From assembly GCA_963617965.1 (NCBI GenBank), contig CAVEQO010000012.1, positions 1-60,813 on the forward strand: a stretch of DNA of 60,813 bases, written 5' to 3'. The notes under the pieces were generated by a model, which worked only from the letters and a program-made list of their open reading frames with translations, had not been told where the DNA came from and ran no database searches. This DNA is from UBA6382 sp963617965 (GTDB lineage Bacteria > Bacteroidota > Bacteroidia > Bacteroidales > Bacteroidaceae). Of the stretch, positions 16,721 to 25,010 are shown in pieces; the stretch's first letter is position 1; every line of letters begins with the position of its first letter. A program made the position numbers and the translations under genes.

Positions 16721-17491
16721 TCAGTCCCTGTCCTTCAGGACGGGAAATTTCCTGCGGAAGTCGTTGAGTGCGTCCATGTCCAGATATGCGGTTATTGACT
16801 GGATGCGGTTGTCGTCGCATTGGTCAACCGTACGGCCGTAGGGGTCGATGAGGGCGGTTCCGCCGCAGTACGTGCAGGCCGGGTCTGTGCCTATGCGGTT
16901 TACGCCGGCCACGTAGCACTGGTTCTCTATGGCGCGGGCCTTGAGCAGTGTGCGCCAGGCTTCTATGCGCGAGGTTGGCCAGCTCGCCACATAGATGATG
17001 CAGTCGTAGTCTTCGCGTGAGCGGCTCCAGAGCGGAAAACGCAAGTCGTAGCACACAAGCAGCAGGAACTTCGCCCCCTTGTATTCCACGACAGTGCGGT
17101 TGTTGCCGGCCGTATAGCGTTTGTCCTCTCCTCCGTAGGTGAACAGGTGGTGCTTGTCGTAGAATGCCGTATCTCCGTCGGGTTTGACAAAATAAAAGCG
17201 GTTGCGGAAGTCTCCACCGCCCAGTTCGGTGGCCACGCTGCCGGCAATGGCTGCGCCAGACTGTTGCGCTGTCTGTTTCATCCATCCGAGTGACTGCCCG
17301 TCCTTTTCCGCTATGCCATGCGGCTCAGTGGCGAACCCTGTACTCCACATTTCGGGCAATACATACAAATCGCTGCCGGGGCAGGTCTCCATGACCTTCT
17401 TGGCAGCGTCGGCATTGGCTTCGGGGTCGCTCCATACTATGTCGGTCTGGAGCAGGGAAATTTTCAGGTTGTTGTTTTGCTTGTCGTCCAT
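16721..17491 (-). CDS. Carbon-nitrogen hydrolase, omega-amidase (YafV/Nit2-like)
   Basis: 256-residue nitrilase-superfamily amidase. The Glu-Lys-Cys triad is visible: Glu47 in LPEMWSTGF, Lys113 in YDKHHLF, Cys147 in LLVCYDLRFP. The surrounding segments (SLLQTDIVWSDPEAN, YVASWPTSRIEAWRTLLKAR) fit the YafV/omega-amidase group, which cleaves alpha-ketoglutaramate or related 2-oxo-amides. It is the first gene of the IorAB/PaaK operon. Omega-amidases remove the product of glutamine-dependent transaminases, so the aminotransferase downstream may use glutamine. That coupling is inferred. Other C-N hydrolase substrates cannot be excluded. Confidence 0.85.
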   Translation of the reverse strand: MDDKQNNNLKISLLQTDIVWSDPEANADAAKKVMETCPGSDLYVLPEMWSTGFATEPHGIAEKDGQSLGWMKQTAQQSGAAIAGSVATELGGGDFRNRFYFVKPDGDTAFYDKHHLFTYGGEDKRYTAGNNRTVVEYKGAKFLLLVCYDLRFPLWSRSREDYDCIIYVASWPTSRIEAWRTLLKARAIENQCYVAGVNRIGTDPACTYCGGTALIDPYGRTVDQCDDNRIQSITAYLDMDALNDFRRKFPVLKDRD

Positions 17492-17537
17492 ATGTCTGCG
17501 GGTTACGCCATTCCTTGGCGCAAGGTAAAAAGGCTTG

Positions 17538-17545
17538 CAAATTTA
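17538..17545 (-). promoter_or_regulatory. -7 box of the amidase-iorAB-paaK operon
   Basis: The minus strand reads TAAATTTG (TAnnTTTG) 47 nt upstream of the ATG at 17491. No clear TTTG at -33. It is the only good promoter seen before the eight-gene minus-strand run. Confidence 0.5.
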
Positions 17546-17825
17546 GCAATTATTTTTTGTATACTCGCACGACTAGGGTGCTTTGTTTGTTGTCTGCAAT
17601 ACGTTAACGCATAAACTTTTGGCCGGAAAGCCCGAGCCCGCGGATTTTGAGGCAACGTTATGCAAACAAAACGGAAATGGCGAATATCCGCTGTTTTTTG
17701 TAACGCAGTCGTCGGTCTTTCGTTTGACGTTGTTAAGTTGCAAAGCGGCATTGTCAGGCTGGACAACGGAGCGTTTTATTGCTTTTTTGCAAAAAAAGAG
17801 TGTGGATGGCATAATTGTGACAGTA
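17546..17825. other. Non-coding part of the divergent region upstream of the zeta-like kinase gene
   Basis: No gene supported on either strand. A minus-strand open frame crosses here but is the shadow of the kinase gene. The DNA is noticeably more AT-rich than the flanks. Apart from the operator and promoter at 17826-17861, I see no repeat or RNA gene. Confidence 0.5.
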
Positions 17826-17861
17826 AAATGTAGGACGTTCGGTTCAAATGTCCTACATTTG
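17826..17861 (+). promoter_or_regulatory. Promoter with overlapping 11-bp inverted repeat (candidate operator)
   Basis: AAATGTAGGAC (17826-17836) is repeated exactly in reverse complement at 17850-17860 with a 13-nt spacer. The right arm overlaps the -7 box TACATTTG (17854-17861), about 90 nt upstream of the GTG start of the kinase gene. Because the repeat lies upstream of the transcription start it would act as DNA. A repressor dimer bound here would block the promoter, as in autoregulated toxin-antitoxin operons. Confidence 0.55.
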
Positions 17862-17950
17862 CTGTAACTAACCTGCATTGATGTCGTGCAATACATGGGG
17901 GTGCCTTTGCGCTCTGACAAATGTGAGGTTGCCTGAAAAAGATTGATACT

Positions 17951-18523
17951 GTGGCAAAGAAGAAGATTTACATCATAGCGGGATGCAACGGGGCCGGCAA
18001 GACTACGGCTTCGTTTACGATCCTGCCGGAGTTCATGCATTGTGAACAATATATCAATGCCGATGAGATAGCCAGGGGCTTGTCGCCTTTTCATCCTGAG
18101 AGTGTGCCCATAGAGGCAGGCAAGCTGATGATTTCGCGCATCAACGACCTGATGAAAAAAGGGGAGACCTTTGCGGTGGAGACAACGCTCTCCACCCACT
18201 CCTACGTCAACCTCATCAAGCGGGCGCACAAGTCGGGCTATATGGTAGAGCTCATATTCCTGTGGCTCTCGTCGCCCGAAGTCGCTGTCAAACGGGTGGC
18301 CAAGCGTGTGTCGGAGGGTGGTCACAACATTCCTGTCGATGTGATTCACCGCCGCTACAGTGCCGGAATACAGAATCTGGTGGAGATATACAGCCAGATT
18401 GTCGACCGGTGGATTCTGATAGACAACAATTCCACCTCCGTGGTGGTGGCGGAGACCGTCAACGGTGAAACCACAGTCTACGACATGGAGCGTTACAAAA
18501 GAATCATGAACCATGAACAGTGA
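17951..18523 (+). CDS. Zeta-toxin-like P-loop kinase (COG4185 type)
   Basis: 190-residue P-loop protein: Walker A GCNGAGKTT (residues 11-19), then INADEIARGLSPF, FAVETTLST, and RVSEGGHNIPVDVIHRRY, the signature set of the COG4185/zeta-toxin family. Zeta toxins phosphorylate UDP-GlcNAc, but many chromosomal relatives have no proven activity. The start is GTG at 17951. The next gene (71 residues) overlaps by 11 nt and is a candidate partner. The same transcript seems to continue into fkp, a sugar kinase/nucleotidyltransferase, so a role in nucleotide-sugar control is possible. That is inference. Confidence 0.8.
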   Translation: MAKKKIYIIAGCNGAGKTTASFTILPEFMHCEQYINADEIARGLSPFHPESVPIEAGKLMISRINDLMKKGETFAVETTLSTHSYVNLIKRAHKSGYMVELIFLWLSSPEVAVKRVAKRVSEGGHNIPVDVIHRRYSAGIQNLVEIYSQIVDRWILIDNNSTSVVVAETVNGETTVYDMERYKRIMNHEQ

Positions 18524-18728
18524 CTACAATTCTTCGTTAACGCCCTATTCAAGGCGGCTGCAGCACGGTTTTGCCGTTGCCAACCGCAAGATGATGACCC
18601 GTGCTTCTATCTTCGGCTACTCTCTCGTTATCGGCGGACAGGACGGCAAGCCTTATGAAAAAGATGCCCGCAGACTCATGGAGGAATTGCGCGGCTCCCA
18701 ATGGTGGAAGGAACATTTTGATGACTGA
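18513..18728 (+). CDS. Small protein, possible partner/antitoxin of the zeta-like kinase
   Basis: 71 residues, no recognised domain. It starts with ATG inside the last codons of the kinase gene (11-nt overlap), which implies translational coupling. The central part (RRLQHGFAVANRKMMTRASIFGYSLVIGG) is basic and probably helical; the C-terminus (MEELRGSQWWKEHFDD) is acidic and aromatic. In classical epsilon-zeta modules the antitoxin comes first; here the small gene comes second. It may instead be an accessory subunit. Protein-like composition and coupling support that it is real. Confidence 0.65.
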   Translation: MNSDYNSSLTPYSRRLQHGFAVANRKMMTRASIFGYSLVIGGQDGKPYEKDARRLMEELRGSQWWKEHFDD

Positions 18729-18785
18729 TTGCCCCATGATGGAATCATTCCCTATGCGAACAATCACAAAACATTCTCCCAAGCA

Positions 18786-21623
18786 ATGAAACATCTGCTT
18801 TCGCTACCGTTGAACCTGGTGGACAGTTTCCACAAGATGACGCACGCCGACAGACGGCAGTGGTTCTGCACGGCCGATCCCCACGGCAACCGGCTTGGAT
18901 CGGGAGGCGGGACAATATGGCTGCTCCAGTCGTGCTGTCGTGCGGAGGGGATGGAGACGGATTTCGCCACATGGCTGAAGAAAGAAAAGCGCGTGCTTCT
19001 CCATGCCGGGGGTCAGGGACGCCGCATTCCGGCTTACGCCTCAAGCGGCAAGGTGCTTACGCCCATACCCGTCTTGCGCACTGAGCGCGGACAGAAGATA
19101 GACCAGACCCTGCTGGACCTGCAGATTCCGTTCTATGAGCGGATACTGCAGTCTGCCTCGGGCAGCATGCACACCCTTGTGGCATCTGGCGATGTGATGC
19201 TGAGAGCGGAGGAGATTGGGACGGTCCCCGAGGCCGACGTTGTCTGTCTTGGTATCTGGGAAGAGCCTTCGCTTGCAAGCCGACACGGGGTGTTCATGAT
19301 AAGGCGTGACAGTCCCGACCAACTTGATTTCATGCTCCAGAAACCGTCTGTACAGACCCTTGCGAAACTGGTGCAGACACACTATTTCCTGATGGACACG
19401 GGAGTATGGCTTCTCAGCGACAGGGCAGTGGAGAAACTGCACCGGCTTGCGCTGAAGCCCGACGGGTCTGTCAGAAACTGCGACCTGTACGGCGATTTCG
19501 GCACGGCATTGGGACTCAACCCGTCCGCCCCTGATTCTTCGCTGGCAGACCTCACGGTGAGTGTCATGCCCGTAGAGAACGGCGAGTTCTATCATTACGG
19601 CACAAGCCGTGAATTGCTCAGCTCCACCACGAGGCAGATGAACAGCGTGAAAGACCAGCGTCTCATCATGCACCACACCATAAAGCGGCATCCCAGCATA
19701 TTTACGCAGAACTCTGTGGTCAGGGCATCGGTTGACCTCAACGCTCCCGACATCTGGATAGAAAACTCTTTCGTACCCTGCACATGGACTCTTGCGGCGC
19801 AAAGCATTGTCACCGGAGTGCCCGTAAACAACTGGATGCTGACTTTCAAAAAAGGGCAGTGCATGGACGTGGAACCCGTGGGCGAACTGGAATACGTGCT
19901 GCGTCCTTATGGATTCGACGACACTTTTCGAGGGGCTCTTGCAGACCCGGCCACCATGTTCATAGGCATGCCGTTCACGGACTGGATGACCATGCGCGAT
20001 GTGACTCTGGCTGACTTTGAAGACACTGCCGACATCCAGAGTGCCGACCTGTTTCCTGTCAGTGCCGACATTGAAATGTTGGGGCGGTGGGCGGAATGGT
20101 TCTTCTCCCCGAATCCCGACAAGACCCTTACCGTGAGCTGGAGAAACGCACGGCGCATTTCGGCCGACCAGATACTGGACAGGGCAAACCTGCTCAGGCT
20201 CAGCGAACAGCGGCGGAACTTCCAGGCCATCAATATCATGGCCTTGGCGAGCAACTGCTACAAGAGCATATTCTATCAGCTGGATCTCAAGGATCTGGCG
20301 GAGAAATACAAAGACTACAACCTTGACCTGCCCGCGCCGCTGCCGGACGATGCTCCGGTCATGATGCGCATCCACGATGCCATGCTGCGTTCGCAGATAC
20401 AGCGTCTCCGCGGTGACAAAGGCTCCGTGTGGGCAGACCTGTCTTTCGGTCTGCTGCGCGAGGGCATTGCGGAGAATGCACGCGGACAAAAGTGCCGTCC
20501 GCATCTTGCCGTGTGCGCTGACCAGATAGTGTGGGCGCGCAGCTCGGTAAGGATTGACGTGGCAGGCGGCTGGTCTGACACGCCTCCTTTTTCCCTCTAC
20601 AGTGGAGGCGATGTGGTCAACTTTGCCATAAACCTCAATGGCCAGCAGCCTATTCAGGTTTATGTCAAGCCAAACAGGAATTTCAATATCGTGTGCCACA
20701 GCATTGACCATGGGGTCTCGGAGACCGTCACCACCTACGATGAGCTTTCCGCATACAGCAAGGTTGGATCGCCGTTTGCCATACCCAAAGCGGCTCTGGC
20801 TCTTGCTGGATTTCTGCCGGCATACGGTTCTGGCACATACGCATCGCTCAGGAAACAGCTTGAGGATTTCGGGGCGGGTATTGACATCACCCTGCTCTCC
20901 GCCATCCCGGCCGGCTCGGGATTGGGCACCAGCAGTATCCTTGCCGCCGCCGTGCTCGGCGCATTGTCGGATTTCTGCGGACTGGGCTGGAGCAGACATG
21001 AGGTGTGCGGTCGCACTCTCGTCCTCGAACAGCTGCTTACAACAGGAGGTGGCTGGCAGGATCAGTACGGCGGAGTGCTGCCGGGTGTAAAATTGCTGCA
21101 GAGCCAGCCCGGCTTTGACCAGAAAATCAGTGCCGCATGGCTGCCCGATACGCTCTTCCGCAATGAAGAGGGTGCTTGCCACCTGCTCTACTATACCGGT
21201 GTCACGCGCACTGCCAAACATATTCTTGCCGATATCGTGAGGGGGATGTTCCTTAACGATGCAGAACGCCTGTCCGTGCTTGAGGAAATCAAAAAACATG
21301 CACTGGCCATGCAACAGGCCATACAGCGCGGCGACTTCATGCAGTACGGGAGGTTGGTGAGGCGTTCGTGGCAACTCAATTGCCGGCTTGATCCCGGCAC
21401 GGCCCCCGGCGTAGTGCTGCCCCTGTGTGACATGATAGACGATCTGTGCCTCGGCTACAAGTTCCCGGGCGCAGGCGGTGGCGGATATATGTATATGGTA
21501 GCCAAAGACCCGGAGGCGGCATTGAGGCTACGGACTTTGCTCAACGACAATCCCCTCTCTCCCACGGCACGCTTCGTGGACATGGACTTGTCGCAGGAAG
21601 GGCTGCAGATATCGCGCAGCTGA
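18786..21623 (+). CDS. fkp: Bifunctional L-fucokinase / L-fucose-1-phosphate guanylyltransferase
   Basis: 945 residues with two enzymatic halves. The N-terminal half is the guanylyltransferase: LGSGGGTIWLL, KRVLLHAGGQGRRIPAYAS and SGKVLTPIPV form the nucleotide-binding core. The C-terminal half is a GHMP kinase: RSSVRIDVAGGWSDTPPFS, the ATP-binding loop IPAGSGLGTSSILAA, and KFPGAGGGGYMYM. It makes GDP-L-fucose from exogenous L-fucose for decorating capsule and glycoproteins in Bacteroides. The ATG at 18786 (MKHLLSLPLNLVDSFH) matches the family start. It lies 57 nt after the small gene and is followed closely by a TPR gene and pepT. Confidence 0.95.
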   Translation: MKHLLSLPLNLVDSFHKMTHADRRQWFCTADPHGNRLGSGGGTIWLLQSCCRAEGMETDFATWLKKEKRVLLHAGGQGRRIPAYASSGKVLTPIPVLRTERGQKIDQTLLDLQIPFYERILQSASGSMHTLVASGDVMLRAEEIGTVPEADVVCLGIWEEPSLASRHGVFMIRRDSPDQLDFMLQKPSVQTLAKLVQTHYFLMDTGVWLLSDRAVEKLHRLALKPDGSVRNCDLYGDFGTALGLNPSAPDSSLADLTVSVMPVENGEFYHYGTSRELLSSTTRQMNSVKDQRLIMHHTIKRHPSIFTQNSVVRASVDLNAPDIWIENSFVPCTWTLAAQSIVTGVPVNNWMLTFKKGQCMDVEPVGELEYVLRPYGFDDTFRGALADPATMFIGMPFTDWMTMRDVTLADFEDTADIQSADLFPVSADIEMLGRWAEWFFSPNPDKTLTVSWRNARRISADQILDRANLLRLSEQRRNFQAINIMALASNCYKSIFYQLDLKDLAEKYKDYNLDLPAPLPDDAPVMMRIHDAMLRSQIQRLRGDKGSVWADLSFGLLREGIAENARGQKCRPHLAVCADQIVWARSSVRIDVAGGWSDTPPFSLYSGGDVVNFAINLNGQQPIQVYVKPNRNFNIVCHSIDHGVSETVTTYDELSAYSKVGSPFAIPKAALALAGFLPAYGSGTYASLRKQLEDFGAGIDITLLSAIPAGSGLGTSSILAAAVLGALSDFCGLGWSRHEVCGRTLVLEQLLTTGGGWQDQYGGVLPGVKLLQSQPGFDQKISAAWLPDTLFRNEEGACHLLYYTGVTRTAKHILADIVRGMFLNDAERLSVLEEIKKHALAMQQAIQRGDFMQYGRLVRRSWQLNCRLDPGTAPGVVLPLCDMIDDLCLGYKFPGAGGGGYMYMVAKDPEAALRLRTLLNDNPLSPTARFVDMDLSQEGLQISRS

Positions 21624-21651
21624 CAGACTCTATCGGGTTTACGGATTGCTT

Positions 21652-22005
21652 ATGCCTATGGATGAAGAACAGACATATATGCTCCTTGCGTCTCTCACGG
21701 CCAGCATGGCGCAGGACGGGGACATGACTGCTGGCAGACGTGCGAAACTGCTTCTCAGGAGGGCGGAAATATATGTCGCCCTCAATGACTTGTCAAAGGC
21801 TCTTGACGACCTTGACAAGGCTGTTTCTCTGGATGAGGCTCTGGCCGAGGCCTATATGCTCAGAGGTCAGCTGCGTTTCAGGCTACGCGACAAGAATGCG
21901 GCCTTTGAGGATCTTAGGAGAGCCGTGTCCGTCAAGCCGCAGCTGTTGGCAAATATCACAGGCGAGTACAAGACAAAGGAGCAGCCAAAGGTATATAAAA
22001 TCTGA
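21652..22005 (+). CDS. Small TPR protein
   Basis: About 117 residues with two to three tetratricopeptide motifs: AKLLLRRAEIYVALNDLSKA, LDDLDKAVSLDEALAEAYML and RGQLRFRLRDKNAAFEDLRR. TPRs form a protein-binding superhelix; no catalytic domain or signal peptide. The start is ATG at 21652 or 21658. It sits 28 nt after fkp and 31 nt before pepT, so it is part of the same transcript. Its partner is unknown. Confidence 0.75.
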   Translation: MPMDEEQTYMLLASLTASMAQDGDMTAGRRAKLLLRRAEIYVALNDLSKALDDLDKAVSLDEALAEAYMLRGQLRFRLRDKNAAFEDLRRAVSVKPQLLANITGEYKTKEQPKVYKI

Positions 22006-22036
22006 ACGGAACAACCAAAACAACCAATATATAAAA

Positions 22037-23272
22037 ATGGACATTGTAGAAAGGTTTCTTAACTACACGCAATTTGACACACAGTCTTCCGAAGATTCCC
22101 AGACCACTCCAAGTACGGAGAAACAATGGGCGTTTGCCCGCTATCTGAAGAAAGAACTCGAGAAAACGGGGCTTGATGACGTGGAACTTGATGACAACGG
22201 TTACATCTATGCCGTGCTTCCCGCCAACAACGACAAGGACAGGAAATCCCCCGTCATAGGTTTCATCTCGCACTATGACACCAGCCCCGACTGCTCGGGT
22301 GCAGACATAAAGCCGCGCATAGTGGAACAGTATGACGGCACTGACATAGTGCTTGATGCCGAAGCCGGCATACGGATATCCCCACAGACTTTTCCCGAAC
22401 TGCTGAATCACCGGGGCGAAGACATAATCGTGACAGACGGTCATACTCTGCTCGGTGCCGATGACAAGGCGGGCATTGCCGAGATAGTGCAGGCCATGGC
22501 ATGGCTGATCGAACATCCGGAGGTGCGCCACGGCGAAATACACGTGGCATTCAACCCCGACGAGGAGATAGGTATGGGCGCGCACAAGTTCGATGTGGAG
22601 AAGTTCGGCTGCCAGTGGGCTTACACCGTTGACGGTGGCGAAGTGGGCGAACTGGAGTTTGAGAATTTCAATGCAGCCTCCGCCAAGATACGCATCAAGG
22701 GCATGAGCGTACACCCCGGCTATGCCAAAAACAAGATGGTCAACGCCATACGTGTGGCCACGGAACTGGCATCGATGCTCCCTGCCGATGAAATTCCCGA
22801 AACGACAGATGGCTATGAGGGCTTTTTCCACCTCACTTCGCTGTCGGGCAATGTGGAAACAGCAGAACTGAACTATATCATCCGTGACCACGACCGGCGG
22901 AAATTTGAAGAACGCAAGAAACAGCTTGACTCCATATGCCGGCAGATAAACAGCAAATACGGAGGGCAGACGGCGGACTGTCAGATCAACGATCAGTACT
23001 ACAATATGCGCGAACAGATAGATCCGGTGATGCATGTCATAGACATTGCCATCAAGGCAATGGAAAACGCCGGTGTGCCTGTCAAGATACAGGCTATCAG
23101 AGGTGGTACCGACGGGGCGCAGTTGTCGTTCAGGGGACTGCCCTGTCCGAATATTTTCGCGGGTGGATTGAATTTCCACGGTCCGTATGAGTATTTGCCG
23201 ATACCGTCGTTGCACAAGGCGATGGACACCATAGTGCAGATATGCACTCTCACGGCGCAATACAACGACTGA
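22037..23272 (+). CDS. pepT: Peptidase T (tripeptide aminopeptidase)
   Basis: 411-residue M20B metallopeptidase that removes the N-terminal residue from tripeptides in the cytoplasm. Metal and catalytic motifs are visible: ISHYDTSPD, DGHTLLGADDKAGIAEI (bridging Asp), FNPDEEIGMGA (general base and zinc Glu) and a C-terminal GGLNFHGPYEYLP with the last His ligand. The ATG at 22037 (MDIVERFLNYTQFDTQS) matches the family N-terminus. Length is normal. It is 36 nt upstream of recA. Confidence 0.95.
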   Translation: MDIVERFLNYTQFDTQSSEDSQTTPSTEKQWAFARYLKKELEKTGLDDVELDDNGYIYAVLPANNDKDRKSPVIGFISHYDTSPDCSGADIKPRIVEQYDGTDIVLDAEAGIRISPQTFPELLNHRGEDIIVTDGHTLLGADDKAGIAEIVQAMAWLIEHPEVRHGEIHVAFNPDEEIGMGAHKFDVEKFGCQWAYTVDGGEVGELEFENFNAASAKIRIKGMSVHPGYAKNKMVNAIRVATELASMLPADEIPETTDGYEGFFHLTSLSGNVETAELNYIIRDHDRRKFEERKKQLDSICRQINSKYGGQTADCQINDQYYNMREQIDPVMHVIDIAIKAMENAGVPVKIQAIRGGTDGAQLSFRGLPCPNIFAGGLNFHGPYEYLPIPSLHKAMDTIVQICTLTAQYND

Positions 23273-23308
23273 TATATAAACCAACACATATATACGACAC
23301 ACGTTATC

Positions 23309-24397
23309 ATGACAAAAAAGACAACCGTTGCCGAGACTTCCGGCAACGAAAAACTGAAGGCACTGCAGGTGGCAATGGCCAAGATAGAGAAAGACTTCGG
23401 CAAAGGCTCCATCATGAAAATGGGCGACCAGCCTGTAGAGAAAGTCGATGTTATTCCCACGGGAAGCATAGGACTTGACATAGCGCTTGGAGTGGGCGGC
23501 TATCCGCGCGGGCGCATCATTGAAATCTACGGGCCGGAGTCGTCAGGAAAGACGACTCTGGCTACCCACGCCATTGCCGAGGCGCAGAAAATGGGGGGCA
23601 TAGCCGCATTCATAGATGCCGAGCACGCCTTTGACCCGTATTACGCCAAGAAGCTCGGAGTGAACACCGACGAGCTGCTCATCTCGCAACCCGACAATGG
23701 AGAACAGGCTCTCCAGATTGCTGACCAGCTCATCAGCTCTGCCGCCATAGACATCATTGTGATAGATTCGGTGGCGGCACTCACTCCCAAGGCAGAGATA
23801 GAGGGTGACATGGGTGACAACAAGGTGGGTTTGCAGGCACGCCTCATGAGTCAGGCTCTGAGGAAACTGACATCTACAATCAGCAAGACCAAGACGTGCT
23901 GCATCTTCATCAACCAGCTGCGAGAGAAGATAGGGGTGATGTTCGGAAACCCCGAAACCACTACCGGTGGCAATGCACTCAAGTTCTACAGCAGCGTGAG
24001 GCTTGACATACGCCGCGTGACGGCCATAAAGAACGGAGAGGAAGTGCTGGGCAATCTGGTGCGCGTCAAAGTGGTGAAGAACAAAGTTGCGCCTCCGTTC
24101 CGCAAGGCGGAATTCGAGATTACCTTTGGTGAGGGCATCTCCAGAACCACGGAACTCATGGACTTTGCCGTGGCAAACGACATCATACAGAAATCCGGTA
24201 GTTGGTTCAGCTATGAGGGCGACAAGATTGCGCAGGGACGCGAACAGCTCAAACGTACGCTCAAGGATAATCCCGACCTCATGGAGGAGATAGAGGGCAA
24301 GGTCATGGCTGCCATCAAAGGCCGACTGGATGTTGAAGAGCCTTTCCCCGGCGGAGATGTAGGCGGAGACGTAGAGGAGGGGGTTATAACAGACTGA
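23309..24397 (+). CDS. recA: Recombinase A
   Basis: 362-residue RecA: strand exchange in homologous recombination and SOS co-protease. Walker A is GPESSGKTTLA, followed by FIDAEHAFDP, Walker B IIVIDSVAAL, the L2 region NQLREKIGVMFGNPETT and GGNALKFYSSVR. The C-terminus is acidic, with a short tail (GGDVGGDVEEGVITD). It is the last gene of the run and is followed by a clear terminator. No LexA-like box was recognised, and the gene appears to rely partly on upstream promoters. Confidence 0.97.
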   Translation: MTKKTTVAETSGNEKLKALQVAMAKIEKDFGKGSIMKMGDQPVEKVDVIPTGSIGLDIALGVGGYPRGRIIEIYGPESSGKTTLATHAIAEAQKMGGIAAFIDAEHAFDPYYAKKLGVNTDELLISQPDNGEQALQIADQLISSAAIDIIVIDSVAALTPKAEIEGDMGDNKVGLQARLMSQALRKLTSTISKTKTCCIFINQLREKIGVMFGNPETTTGGNALKFYSSVRLDIRRVTAIKNGEEVLGNLVRVKVVKNKVAPPFRKAEFEITFGEGISRTTELMDFAVANDIIQKSGSWFSYEGDKIAQGREQLKRTLKDNPDLMEEIEGKVMAAIKGRLDVEEPFPGGDVGGDVEEGVITD

Positions 24398-24470
24398 TAC
24401 GCCTTTCGTAATTGCGTTGTTACGGCGATGTTGGCTGCTTTGTATGCAGCCTGCCTGTATGCGCAAACGG

Positions 24471-24512
24471 AAACCGCCCGTGATGCCGCCTTGGTGTCGT
24501 CACGGGCGGTTT
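24471..24512 (+). terminator. Intrinsic terminator after recA
   Basis: AAACCGCCCGTGA (24471-24483) pairs perfectly with TCACGGGCGGTTT (24500-24512), 16-nt loop, T-rich end. It lies 74 nt after the recA stop and before the next promoter. Confidence 0.75.
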
Positions 24513-24568
24513 GTTGAAACAAGGAAAGCGTTTGTTGAAGAATTCTTTCGCGATACGGGTGAATAAGG

Positions 24569-24576
24569 TAACTTTG
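24569..24576 (+). promoter_or_regulatory. -7 box of the beta-helix operon
   Basis: TAACTTTG, exact TAnnTTTG match, 27 nt upstream of the ATG at 24603. A TTTC at 24546-24549 lies 19 nt upstream as a weak -33 element. Confidence 0.55.
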
Positions 24577-24602
24577 CATAAAACATTAAAATTGCAGAAT
24601 CC

Positions 24603-25010
24603 ATGAAGAAGAGATTGGCTGTTTCATTGTCTGCGGCGATGTTTTTCGGTATGTGCCGTGCAGACGTGTTCCCGTTTCTTACGTTTGACAAGTCGGATGG
24701 CTCATCGGTTTCGCTTGACGTAAGTTCACTGACCATGACATTTTCTGGCGGCAAGCTGGTTGTAAGCAGCGGGAGCGGCAGTCAGGAGCTGGACGTGGCA
24801 GGTTTGGACAGTATGTATTTTTCGTCAGACGACTTGACTCTCGTTGATGACCTGTCGCGAGACGTGGCTGATGCGGAAAGAACACTCTACACCGTTGAGG
24901 GTGTCAAAGTCGGAGTATTCGGTGGTGACTGTAGCCTGAAAGGCATGGTGTCGCCCGGTTTGTACATTGTGAAACAAGGAAGACGGACTTCCAAAATAGT
25001 TGTAAGATGA
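24603..25010 (+). CDS. Small exported protein with sorting-signal-like C-terminus
   Basis: 135 residues. A signal peptide is visible (MKKRLAVSLSAAMFFGMCRA). The middle is short beta-strand-rich (SLDVSSLTMTFSGGKLVVSS, LDSMYFSS). The end, YTVEGVKVG through SPGLYIVKQGRRTSKIVVR, resembles the C-terminal cap common in Prevotella and Bacteroides exported proteins and distantly related to type IX sorting domains. It overlaps the next gene by 4 nt (ATGA), so the two are translated together. It probably assists or accompanies the beta-helix protein. Function unknown. Confidence 0.65.
   Translation: MKKRLAVSLSAAMFFGMCRADVFPFLTFDKSDGSSVSLDVSSLTMTFSGGKLVVSSGSGSQELDVAGLDSMYFSSDDLTLVDDLSRDVADAERTLYTVEGVKVGVFGGDCSLKGMVSPGLYIVKQGRRTSKIVVR

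Noticed and set aside
17841..17853. GGTTCAAAT resembling a tRNA T-arm
   Set aside because: No acceptor stem, anticodon arm or CCA context; it lies in the spacer of the inverted repeat.
17573..18514. A 313-residue minus-strand frame
   Set aside because: Antisense to the zeta-like kinase, whose motifs are clear.
19041..21374. A 777-residue minus-strand open frame
   Set aside because: It is antisense to fkp, has no family motif, and is explained by the GC-rich third positions of the true gene.
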